From: Labyrinthula sp. Ha
Taxonomy: Eukaryota > Sar > Bigyra > Labyrinthulida > Labyrinthulaceae
Direction: 5' to 3'
Length of the DNA: 64,000 nt
Assembly (NCBI GenBank): GCA_015227615.1
Contig: JAALGZ010000039.1
Location: 62,001 to 126,000 of the forward strand
The position numbers were made by a program, and so were the translations under genes. Shown here piece by piece: positions 36,901 through 47,117 of the stretch (positions are counted from its first letter, which is position 1; every line of letters begins with the position of its first letter). The notes below the pieces were generated by a model. The model was not told the origin of the DNA. It was given only the letters and a program-made list of their open reading frames with translations, and did not search any database.

Positions 36901-38920
36901 AAATAATTGTATTAGAGTCAATATCACACACTTTTGAGTTTAATGAAAGTATGTATAGGTTATTTTCTAGTTTCATAATTTTTGCAAGTTAATTAAGTTG
37001 TACAAAATTAACTGGAGCTTACATAACATGACGAGGTAGAATTATTCAATTCTTTGGGAAGTAGCTATTATAATCTAAGGTACAATGGATCCATCTCAAG
37101 AGAGTAGAGATAGTGTAAGATTGACAGCTGTCTATACTTAAGTTAAATTAATGGCTTAAAACATATTATTATTGCTGCCTAATGGCTTAAGACTTTCTGA
37201 TTGAATATATTTTAGTGTTTCAAAAATGCAAACTATTCAGTGATTTTGAAAGTTACTTTTATAGCCAACACACCTATTCGGGTTGAGTGTCTATAATATC
37301 TTAATAAAAATTCATGAAAAACTGTTACATCATAATATAGGTATGTCCACTGGTGTAATGATAAGATTAGGTCCATTCATGTCTATCACCAATAGTTTGT
37401 TACTTGCCGCTAGGAAAAATCGAGTTCTCAATATCTTGTCTTTCTTAACAAGCCTAGTTAAGAAGCTATTTTAGCGGTGCTATTCAAAGAAACTTTGAGA
37501 AAATAACTATCTAGATTTTAAATACTACATGCAAGATGAAAGTAGATTAGTTGGCCAGTAATGCCCTGAATATTGTTTTTCATGATGTGCAAGGACTGTC
37601 GTTCTTCAAATTTATTCAACGGGTTTCAATTTGTAGTATCAAGGCATTTTTTTTCAATAACTGGACGCTTAGCAGATTTTGATCTGCATATTTGTTTATA
37701 TAATCTAGTTTATGATTGGTATTTCTGTTTTTGGATTTCTGTACTCAATAAATAAAAGTTGATGTTCCTTGCTGTCTTCGGGGAGGTAGATTGATGCACC
37801 AGAGGTTAGTCAAGCTTTTAGGCAATGATGGATAGCAGTCAGGTAAGAAGAAATACACATTGTTATTATATACTCAGAATTAAAAAGTATACTTAAATTA
37901 GTTGAAGTGTATATAGCTACAATTCAAGTGGTCAGCAATTCTAGCGCTTGTAAAATCCTTAAGGTCTATATTGGGCGATGGCTTTCCATAGTTGCTCATT
38001 GCTGTACTGTTTGAATAGAATTTTTACCCTTGGCTGTAAGTAAAAAATTTGATACTTTTCTATCGCGTTAACTACATTAAAATTGTTCCATCTTTCAAAC
38101 TCCAGAAGTTATCGTTTTATAATATCATAGGAACCCCAGGGCTCTAATGAAATTTTCTACATATCCTCGTCACTGTCAGTTTCATGAGTATTTGTCGTAG
38201 GCTATCCAATGTCTCTATAATTAAATCTACTGTTACAGAAAAGGCCAGTATAAATACAGTTGAGTTGGTTTTAAATTGACTGTAAATGATGTAATTAAAA
38301 CGATATCTTGAACTTTTCCTTTATCTTACGTGAGCTCAGTGAGTCCAATATATTCAAAAATATAATTTGTCTAAACTACAGGTACTACTGATGCTCTAAA
38401 GATGATATGGAAATCAGTATGCCTTGGTTGAAATGCAAGGCTCCATATTTAAGGACAGCATATTTAGGTTGAACGCCTGGGCAACAGGGGTACATGTTTG
38501 AATAGTTGCTGCATGGTTAAATACGCTGATTCAAAATATATTGAATAGATTAATTTCTATAGATAGTAACATGATAATAATATTTTTAGTTGCATTTACC
38601 ACAAAATTTGTGTAATGTTTTTTGTGCAATTGAATTAAATGCTCGAAGATAAGTTACCTTGACTAGAAAGAAAGAACTCAACAAGAAAACATTTCGGAGG
38701 AACCATTTACACCCAAGAACTTGTTACAAAAACTTATACATATTTATTGTTAAAATAGATTCTTATTTGACCAAAATGAAATCTCAGCAAAATGTATATT
38801 CTTACAGCAGACAACAATATGTAAGGAATTCTATCTGTATTATTGGAACAATCCTCAAACAAACAAGTAATATCAAGGTTGCATTACCATGTTTCTCCTT
38901 AAAAACAATCCAAAGAAAAT
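33962..38920. other. Gene desert of about 5 kb
   Basis: The first 350 bp are the presumed promoter of the LRR-like gene. The rest is AT-rich with no open frame above about 93 codons and no motif. An ATTGG box at 38842 lies about 75 bp ahead of the USP39 ATG. Confidence 0.5.
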
Positions 38921-40380
38921 ATGCAACCAAAGGTAAAGAAAATAAAACTTTCGCCAAATATCATCAAAAAGGTTGATTCACCAAAACAACGAACGATCAG
39001 TGTTGAAAATAGTAAAAGTTTACTTTCTTCAATAAATAGAAAACTCTTAGACTTTGATTTCGAAAAAGTATCCTTTCCTTTAGTCATATTTCTTAGGTAT
39101 GTTCTGTAACTCTTCAAAAGCACAACCTTTACTGCTGTCTTGTGTGTGGAAAATTCTTCCAAGGTCGAGGATCTGGAACTCCTGCCTATTCTCATTCACT
39201 TGACAAATCCCACTACATTTTCTTAAATATGTCAGAGAAAGTTTTTTACTCCATACCTGAGAACAAAAACTTGCATCCAGATCCTTCGCTTAGTGATATT
39301 TTATATAATCTCGATCCTTCTTTTTCTTCTAATGAAGTTAAAGCTCTTATGAATCAGGAAGAAACAACTTTTGTGACTGATATTTTCGGAAGCTCCTATC
39401 TTCCTGGATTTGTTGGCATGAACCAAGTTGTCAAAACAGATTACATCAACGTGAACATCTACCTTTTAGCCCACATTCCAGAGATAAAATACTTTTTCCT
39501 TAAATTTGCTTCCAAACAAGCTCCTAAGTACGAAATTTTAAACCAGTTCTCAGTTGTTATTAAGAAAATCTGGTCTAACAAGAAGTTTAAAGCTTCAATA
39601 AACCCGCATCAATTTATTCACTCTCTTATTAATTCTCCTAAAAATAAGTTGTTTTCTCTATTTAAACGGTCGGATTCACAAAACTTTTTTGCATTTCTTT
39701 TATCCGTTTTGTCAACGAGGAAGTTTCCGTTGAAAAGGTACTTTGAGGGAACTGTTAGAATAAAGAAGGAAAACAGTGTCGACCAGAAATTTTACTCCTT
39801 GAGTTTGGACCTTCCTGACATAGACATGGCAAAACTGGAAAAGCTGTCGCGAATGGATGTTGATCAAACCTTGTTGTTGAATAAGGACAAGGATAAACTA
39901 TCTCTCATCCCCGAAGTTGAACTAGAAAAGCTCTTAATGGACAAATTCTCAAACTCTATCTCGTTAAAATTAATAGCTGCACCAAAATATTTGGTGATTA
40001 ATATCAAAAGGTTCAAGAAGAATAATTTCTTTTGGGAAAAGAACCCAACTATTGTAAAGTTTCCGCTAGATGGATTGGATTTGACGCACTTTTTCAAGAA
40101 GCAACAGATATATAAACTAATTTCTATCATTCTGCACGAGAGTCCTTTAAGTTTAATAAACAGGGAAGAAGAGAGCACTGGAACGGGGAATATTTTGAAG
40201 AAAAACCCAATGGCTTTAGGACGTTTCAAAGTTCAATTACGTAACTTCGCCAAAGACGCAAAAAAAGTTAACAAAGAATGGTTTGAAATTGAGGATCTGA
40301 GGGTTACTGAGCTCATGCCTCAACAAATTACTTTAGGTGAAGTGTACACATTAGTATATCAAAGGGGTTCTAAAAAGTAG
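38921..40380 (+). CDS. USP39: USP39/Sad1-like tri-snRNP assembly factor, two exons
   Basis: Catalytically inactive ubiquitin-protease homologue needed for U4/U6.U5 tri-snRNP assembly in the nucleus. Exons 38921-39067 and 39097-40380 give 476 residues. A 29-nt intron (GTATCC...CTTAG) is placed because splicing yields DFEKVCSVTLQKHNLYCC then LVCGKFFQGRG, the zinc-finger UBP signature of USP39; this restores the first zinc Cys that the unspliced frame lacks. Further blocks: SHYIFLNM, SSYLPGFVGMNQVVKTDYIN (Asp where active USPs have the nucleophilic Cys), NPHQFIHSL, APKYLVINIKRFKKNNFFWEKNPTIV and EWFEIEDLRVTELMPQQITL at the end. The His-box His is also absent, as in other USP39s. The N-terminal extension is short compared with animals. 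The next gene begins 8 bp after its TAG. Confidence 0.93.
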
Positions 40381-40388
40381 TGTTGTCG

Positions 40389-42725
40389 ATGTTCAAGACG
40401 TTAAAAAAGAAACATATGAAAAAATGGATCGGGGTGGTAAAACAAACTGTGGATATGTACTCCAAGGCAAAAAAAGGAAGGGAAGAGGCAAAGATCGTTT
40501 TCGACAAGATTCGAGGTTTTTTTCTTATACTTGTTAGTTTAGTGAAGAGAAAGTTCGCGGTGTTAGTACAGAAATGTTTTCTCCAGATCAAGGGAGCTGA
40601 TGGAAGTTCAAGCGGAAGCACCTTGGATTTATTCAAAAAAAGTTATTTGACAATTTTTTTAGATAGGTCAATATATTTGAAGGAGTTATATGCTCATTTT
40701 GACATAGAATGGACTTTTTTTACTGATTACTTTTTTTACAATTTGGATGACAAGAATAAACAGATCATTCTTTTTACTCATTTTATTTATTTGGTTTGGA
40801 ATTTTCTCACTCTCTGTGAAAGACAGGTGTTACTTCTGTGTCGAAAGATCTTTCCCGAATCTTCTCGTGTTCAGGGGAAGAAAACAGTTGTTATATTGTC
40901 TAAGCAACAAGTAGGAACCTTGGTAAAGATGCTGTATATGAAGAAGGAAGCTAGTATTGTCCCAGCTAGTTCGCATATACCTGAGGATATTTTGCAGAAA
41001 GTTGATGATTTTTCAAGCCTCCTATTTATTAAAGATCCATCTTCGAAGCTTAAGATATCAAGTTGCAGTTGCCTGAGAATAGCTGAGCGCGTACAGTCAA
41101 CCTGTTCTTGTGTTATATTGAAAAATTATGCTGTTATATTTGCGCCGATTATATCTGCCAAAAAGAGAATACAGATTAACCTTGGATTAAGCGATAGCTC
41201 TTTGCAAGAGCTGCAAAAAACCAGACTCAAGAATTTTGGAGAAGGTAAAGAGGTAGAGCACATTGTTCAAACCTCGGTAGGTCGATCAAGCAGGCGACTT
41301 ACATTAACCCTTCCAAGGTTCTCTTTCAAAGGAAGCAATATTAAACGACAAAGGCTCGTTGATTTTCACTCAGAAGTAGAAGTATTTTCTCAATCTGAAT
41401 ATGAAGAACGGTTGCAAGAACTTAGAGAGGAACAACAGAGAAGAAAAACTATGCTTTCCTGTATTACTAATTTAGAGCAACAAGTATTTCCAGTAGATTT
41501 TCCTAGTTTCGTTGCTGTTGATGTTGAGGGTTTTCTTGAGGATGAGCTCTTGAAGATGTTCTCTGACGAGCATAACTACAAGAACCTTTCAAAAACTTCA
41601 GGTAACTTCTTAACAAGAACCTTTTTCGGACACCTGCCCAAGCGGATATCTGCAAGCTCTATATCTTCTAATGTAGACTTGGACGAAGGTCTTAATGAAC
41701 CATACGACTATAGAAAGGAGCATTTTAACTTGTTTTCTAGCTATACAGTGCAAAGAGAGGAAGTCTTTCAAGTTTTTTCGATGGTGTATAATGAGTACAA
41801 ATTAAAAATGAAAGAAGTTGAGGAATACATTTCGCAGCTACTTGAGAAAAATGAAGAAAAGGACGGAAAGTATTATAAGTTAGTAAGAGACACTGCAAAG
41901 TTGAAATGTACCATGATCTCACAAGGAAATTCTGTAGTGGAAATTCTTGAGAATATGCTAAGCGAATATGAGAAAAAAATGTTTCAACGTCTGAATAAAG
42001 TTACTCAGTTACGGGCAAAGAGGTTTCTAGCTTCTGACGAGGGGAAGAAGTTTATAGCTGAAGAAATAAAAAGGGTAGAGGTAAAAGATGGGTCTGCTGC
42101 ATATGCAAATAAGAAAGAACAGAGAGAAGCTTTGGTTCAACAATTGGAGGCCAAGTTTATATCTAGAAAGCTTCTCCCAGTTAATAAATCTATTGGAAAG
42201 CATTTCGAGGAAAGAAAATGCTGCCTGGATAAAGAAACCATTATTTTTCGAAACTCTTATGGCATTCCAACAAAAGACATGGAAGATATGCTTACATACC
42301 AGTTTGTACTGTGTGAAGATCGATCCTATCAGTGCGCAAAGATAATAAATAGTAAAGTTGAGTTTAAAGAGCTGAACCTATTTAACTTGAAGAATCGCTG
42401 CCAGAAAGAAAACTGTCCTGAAAATAGAAGAAGACTCAGCTCAATTAAAACTGCAGGTGATGCACAAGGTCAAGTATTCATGCAACTTTTATTCTGTCCT
42501 GTATGTACAGCTGAATACTGCCATGAGTGTGATTTTCTTGTTCACTCTATTACTCCCACAAAGCATGAAGTTATTGTGATATCTAAGGAACAGAAGTTTG
42601 CTCGAGCTAAGATTGCTAAGTTTATATCTACGCTAAAGTCAGCGGATTTAAGAAAAGAGGCAGAACGAATTTTGTGTAGTCCTTGCACTGATGAGGTGGA
42701 AATTGAGAGAAGAAAGTTAATATGA
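40389..42725 (+). CDS. Large protein with coiled-coil centre and C-terminal B-box-like zinc finger, unknown
   Basis: 778 residues from the ATG at 40389. The frame opens only at 40380, so no upstream in-frame ATG exists. The N-terminal 330 residues are rich in Lys, Phe and Leu without a clear membrane segment. Residues about 335-360 and 455-590 are Glu/Lys-rich and likely coiled coil. Near residues 670-730, RCQKENCPENRRR, FCPVCTAEYCHECDFLVHS and KHEVIVI give a Cys/His pattern like a B-box: C-x4-C, C-x2-C, C-x2-C and two His. With the coiled coil this recalls TRIM-type scaffolds, but no RING is visible. Possible ubiquitin or cytoskeletal adaptor; no family recognised. It lies 8 bp after the USP39 stop and is convergent with the next gene, 44 bp between stops. 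Confidence 0.7.
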   Translation: MFKTLKKKHMKKWIGVVKQTVDMYSKAKKGREEAKIVFDKIRGFFLILVSLVKRKFAVLVQKCFLQIKGADGSSSGSTLDLFKKSYLTIFLDRSIYLKELYAHFDIEWTFFTDYFFYNLDDKNKQIILFTHFIYLVWNFLTLCERQVLLLCRKIFPESSRVQGKKTVVILSKQQVGTLVKMLYMKKEASIVPASSHIPEDILQKVDDFSSLLFIKDPSSKLKISSCSCLRIAERVQSTCSCVILKNYAVIFAPIISAKKRIQINLGLSDSSLQELQKTRLKNFGEGKEVEHIVQTSVGRSSRRLTLTLPRFSFKGSNIKRQRLVDFHSEVEVFSQSEYEERLQELREEQQRRKTMLSCITNLEQQVFPVDFPSFVAVDVEGFLEDELLKMFSDEHNYKNLSKTSGNFLTRTFFGHLPKRISASSISSNVDLDEGLNEPYDYRKEHFNLFSSYTVQREEVFQVFSMVYNEYKLKMKEVEEYISQLLEKNEEKDGKYYKLVRDTAKLKCTMISQGNSVVEILENMLSEYEKKMFQRLNKVTQLRAKRFLASDEGKKFIAEEIKRVEVKDGSAAYANKKEQREALVQQLEAKFISRKLLPVNKSIGKHFEERKCCLDKETIIFRNSYGIPTKDMEDMLTYQFVLCEDRSYQCAKIINSKVEFKELNLFNLKNRCQKENCPENRRRLSSIKTAGDAQGQVFMQLLFCPVCTAEYCHECDFLVHSITPTKHEVIVISKEQKFARAKIAKFISTLKSADLRKEAERILCSPCTDEVEIERRKLI

Positions 42726-42769
42726 AGTTTTATATCGCTACTTCGGTTGTATATAGTCAGTCTATTGTG

Positions 42770-43912
42770 TTATGGTTCTTCATATGATCTTATTGCAACA
42801 GTCATTTGACCTTGGTTGCTCCGTACTAAAGGATTCTCGCTGGCACTTGGTTGGCGGGTTGGAGCACCTATGTAAGATGTCTTAATCTTTTTCTGCTTGG
42901 TTGCTCTGCTGCTAGGGCCTCTTTGGCCCTCATCTAAGTAAACCATAACAGCATAAGGAATATAAAGTGCAACTGAGTTTCTCAAGATTTGAGCGCCAGA
43001 GAGAAGAATATTGATCTCACCTTCTGGGGGAACTGCAAAATAATAATCTGCTGGATCGGACACAACAAAAAGAAAAACTACCAATGGAACAGAGATGACT
43101 TCAAATAAGGTAAACGACATGTACAATCTGTAAAAAACTTTATCCAAAATTTCTCCCTGATAGCGTAATTTCTCGTTTGTGTTTGCTTCTAACACAGCGT
43201 TGAATTTATTTTTTGCGAATCTCATTATTACTATGACAACTACATATAATGGAAAACTTAAAACTGTAGTTATGAAAGCATCGAGTGTTTGCGCCACGAG
43301 AAAGACACTCAGAACTGGAATTGTTAATTGAAGCAGTATAATTGCAACTTGAAGCCGCTGGAATTTTCTCTTACTTTGAGGATCGAGAGAAGCAGTGTAC
43401 CCAAATCTGAGCCAAAGTAACGAGATTTGTAGGAATAGCCAAAAAACTAAGCAAAAAAATATATTCACAGTTGTATCTCGTAAAAAGGAGAACTCTCCTG
43501 TTTTTGTTTTATTGTCATCTATTATAACATCACCAAAGCCCAGTGGGTCTACTAGATTAGACAAGGTGAAGATTTCAGTAAGGAGAACGAACAGAACAAT
43601 GAAAAAATTGAGATAAATAAGCAGAGACTTTGACATTACGAAGTTTTTCAAATAAATTGTGGTATTTCCCATAGTAAATGTCTTTGATTTTTTTCCTGAT
43701 GTTGGAAATTTTGTAACAATATGATGGCTAAACTGGGAAAGAGACCAATAGAGTAGGTAAATACAAATCGGTACAAACACAGTAAATATTGCAAAAAGCA
43801 TATAGCTCTGTGCTCCGAATTCCTGGCAATTTTCTCCTTTCCAACCATAGCTAAACTCTAATAAAATGTTGAAGGTTACTATAGATGACACGCACAACTG
43901 TTTCCGTAACAT
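42770..43912 (-). CDS. Multi-pass membrane protein, about 7-8 TM, unknown
   Basis: 380 residues, no intron. The first 23 residues may be a signal peptide or first TM (SSIVTFNILLEFSYG), followed by a short Cys-containing segment. Hydrophobic segments lie near residues 38-60, 95-115, 148-170, 185-205, 208-230, 268-285 and 305-325. The layout resembles seven-TM proteins of the THH1/TOM1 or receptor kind, but no family motif is firm. The C-terminal tail of about 55 residues is basic, with Pro and Ser. It is convergent with the B-box gene. Its stop lies inside the likely 3' UTR of that gene. Confidence 0.65.
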   Translation of the reverse strand: MLRKQLCVSSIVTFNILLEFSYGWKGENCQEFGAQSYMLFAIFTVFVPICIYLLYWSLSQFSHHIVTKFPTSGKKSKTFTMGNTTIYLKNFVMSKSLLIYLNFFIVLFVLLTEIFTLSNLVDPLGFGDVIIDDNKTKTGEFSFLRDTTVNIFFCLVFWLFLQISLLWLRFGYTASLDPQSKRKFQRLQVAIILLQLTIPVLSVFLVAQTLDAFITTVLSFPLYVVVIVIMRFAKNKFNAVLEANTNEKLRYQGEILDKVFYRLYMSFTLFEVISVPLVVFLFVVSDPADYYFAVPPEGEINILLSGAQILRNSVALYIPYAVMVYLDEGQRGPSSRATKQKKIKTSYIGAPTRQPSASENPLVRSNQGQMTVAIRSYEEP

Positions 43913-46076
43913 TCTTCTGCTCCTGGGCAGTCAGTATCAAACTCGCACGAAGACATTAAATAGACTTTAAATACAATATACTTCTGTCTTTTTACTTAGT
44001 TTCACAGATTATTTGGCTACTTTTCTTAATTCGGTCAAACAATAATGTTTTACCCGGTATCAAATTCATTCATAGTACTTATTCATACAAAGTATGTATG
44101 GAACAAAAGAATATCTGAATAACCTAATTAACTCAATCAACAAAACCTATTAACTGGTACATTCTTAGCATAAAAAGTACAATCACAGAGTTTACTCCAT
44201 TGCTGATAACAAATTCTCAGAAGTTCATTACAAATGTAACTGTATTCACAGTAGCGGTTTCTTAACTTGGAATAATGTGGATGCCCAATATTGAATCTTA
44301 AAGTATTCAGATTACGTATTAATTCAATAATACTTATAGGAAAAGAATTATTCTATAAGAATTGAAATATTGTTTTATATATTTTGTTTTATTCATTGTG
44401 AAGTTTTCCCTAAAGTTGAAGCAATAGAGACTCTTGTTTTTCTTAAGGGATATATTTGACTTTCCTTCTAGTAGTTAGTTATTTGTTTTCACAGTAGAGA
44501 CTTTTTATTATATGCCTCCCTTTGTCTCTTACACGCTTTGAAGACAACAACAAGTAATTTACATCTGGCTTCGCATCTGTACTAACTATACATTTCTTTT
44601 TGAAACTAGTTTAATAGAATATGAGGTTTTAGAGTTCTTCCCAATCATTTTTAGAGAGTTTGAGGTCATCCTCCTGCGCCTTTAGTTAGCTTAGATACTA
44701 AAAACATATTTTCATAACATTTTACCCATGTTGCCCTGGAGACTGGGAGGATCGAAGAAACTTTCCTGTTATTTTTAGTGGTTTGTTCGCATCCAGAATT
44801 ATGATGAATGAGGAAACTGCCTTGGTTTGGTCAGTTTTACTTGGTGATGTTCAGTTTGTTCAGGTGGTGTAAAAATGTGAACATGTTGGATCCCGTCCAT
44901 TCCTAGATAATGTTTCCTTTATCGTAGTCAATCCAACATCTTTCCTATGCGTAATAGCTCATTCAAATAGATATCTTATATAATTTGAAGTTAAAAGCGA
45001 TTATGAGCAGTTAAGCCAAAAGATGTTTGGCCAAAAATAGTTTCATATCTTGTAATTTATATTAAAAGACTAGCCTCAACTGATGGGTGTTAAAAACAAG
45101 AAAAAATAATAATGAGAAAATATGGAAACTGGCACTTGATCACTCAGTTTTTTTCTCTAACACTGTTCCTATTGCCAAGATTATAGTGTAAATTATTAGT
45201 AGATTTATATTTGAAGCAGTTAACTCCATATGAATAAAACCATGTGAAACTTTTTCTAAGCTGCAGATTGGACGCTTACGGAGAAGATAAGTTAAGGGAT
45301 TAATTTAGCTATTGGAAAGAAGTTGTAAGGTTACACTTCCTATATTGAGGGTTTATACTAAATTCACTCAGTGCAACTAGTTTTGTTTGGAATCTTCGAA
45401 TCTCATCGTAATTAACCTCATTTTACCTAAAGTTTCAACTGGTTACATTTCTGCTCGACATTGCTCGGTACATATTCCATTAACAACGAGTTTTTTCAAA
45501 GTATGACCCACAAAAGATTATTATGTTTTCCCTGAAGGAATAACTTTTTTCCTAGAAAAGTTTCGTAATCTTAATTCTTGTGTTAGTCTACAAGGGCTTG
45601 CAGTTAAATTGACTTATGATGTGTGAACCCAAAAAAGGCAGCGAAGCCTATGTCGGTGGTGCTCTCCTCGTGGAATACTTTTCTTTCAAGAGAAGGTGCT
45701 AAGAGATACCTTACAGTTATACAAGAAACTAAGTATTCGTGATCAGCAAAGCATGCCGAGGATTGAATTTATTTTGCTAGTTTGAGACATTTAATCCAGT
45801 GGAAGCTAGCTATTTAATCATGCATGTTTTTCATTCTGCAAACTAACTAGCATAGATCAGCACATTTTAGAATTTTGTCTGCTTAATTTGACTATGCCAA
45901 TTTATTAAGGAAGCCAAAAACGTGCACTAAACCTGTGCCCCAAGGTGTAAAATAAGTACTGGCACAAAAATATTAGTTTCAAAGTAACCCAGAGGTGAGT
46001 TAAGACACTGGTTTTTCTTTTCGAATCTACAATGTGGGAGTTCTATTTGTACTGTTACCTTTCGAACACAATGTTG
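43913..46076. other. Gene desert
   Basis: AT-rich with no supported coding frame. A patch around 45620-45770 is somewhat less AT-rich, but no known RNA was recognised. Confidence 0.45.
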
Positions 46077-46332
46077 AGATATTCATCCGCTGATTTTGAA
46101 CGGATTTGGTTTATTGATAATTTAACAATAAGAAATTTGCCTATTTTTTTCTTTTTCATCGATTCTGATTATTCCCTAATCATTTTGGTTGATTGTTGAT
46201 AATAAGAATTTAATCAGAATCATTTGATGAAGAAAAAAGTCCAAAATCTATTATTGAAAATCAGAATCGAAGCAAATAATTATTGATAATTTTTATCAAA
46301 TCGGATTCCTATCCGCTGAATATTATTTATAA
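46077..46332. mobile_element. MITE-like foldback element
   Basis: About 255 bp with imperfect terminal inverted repeats: the left end ATATTCATCCGCTGA...GAACGGATTTGG pairs with the right end read backwards as ATATTCAGCGGAT...GAATCCGATTTG. Internally GATTCTGATT (46162) is inverted at 46214 and 46260, and TTGATAAT recurs three times, so the whole can fold on itself. No open frame. No clear target-site duplication was found, so this could also be a plain secondary-structure sequence. Confidence 0.45.
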
Positions 46333-47117
46333 TGGCGTAGGTCTAAGGAAATGATAGAAAACCGTAGAGTTTTATCTGAAAAAACATTTCTATAACTACA
46401 CCTTTAAGGTAAGTAGAGGTAGGTTTCTCTATTTTATATATAATTTGATATGGGACCCCACAGTTGGGCTAAGCATTCATATCAAACTAAAAATCCTCTC
46501 ACATTCTAGCCTGGCTGTGCTTCGTGTTGATCTGCTTGGTCTTCATAACAAACTAGAATAAATTGTTCTAGTACCCTGTGAACCCTCTATGCGCTAGTAT
46601 CAACATTATTATGCAACTGCGACTCTCTAATTGTGTTTTTATTTATTAGATCAAAACAGTTTTCTACCTTCTGCTGCTAGAATCGTGGTTTCTTCTTTTA
46701 TTCAAAAGAAATACTAAAGTTCCGGGGGGGCGAAAGCTGCGGCTCAATCTTGGGGAGTCGTCCTTGGTCTACACTTGTGGAAGAAAGCCAAAAGACTTTC
46801 CTTGACCATTTCATAGAAACCTATAACAAATTTGCCCAAGATATAGAGTTTACTCTATATCTTAACAACTTCTATTTCAGTGATAGTTTTATACTAGAAT
46901 GTTATTACACTGAGATAACAAAATCTGGTCTATATCATAACAACTGCCAATATAGAACAGTTTATAGGAAACTATCCGTTAGGGAGACATGATAATGTGC
47001 TTTTAAAAAAAGAGGAAACTAAGATTGGATGTGCCGATTCAAAAGAAGTACATTTAGGTGTATCGATGTCCAAACCTTAAATTAAAACAATCAAAGCTTG
47101 CTCTAAATAGCTAAGAT
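46333..47117 (+). promoter_or_regulatory. Upstream region of the ABCA gene with a perfect 11-bp palindrome
   Basis: AAGATATAGAG/CTCTATATCTT (46838-46863, 4-nt loop) is a perfect inverted repeat about 255 bp before the ABCA ATG. A weak frame at 46750-46992 runs through it and starts with TTG; I do not call it a gene. Confidence 0.35.

Noticed and set aside
40340-40420. A 27-nt GT...AG segment at the end of USP39 that could remove the stop and fuse it to the next gene
   Set aside because: Removing it leaves the downstream frame out of phase and meets a stop within eight codons; USP39 also ends at its usual place.
46750-46992. An 80-codon frame upstream of ABCA
   Set aside because: It starts at TTG, contains a perfect palindrome and has no recognisable protein pattern.
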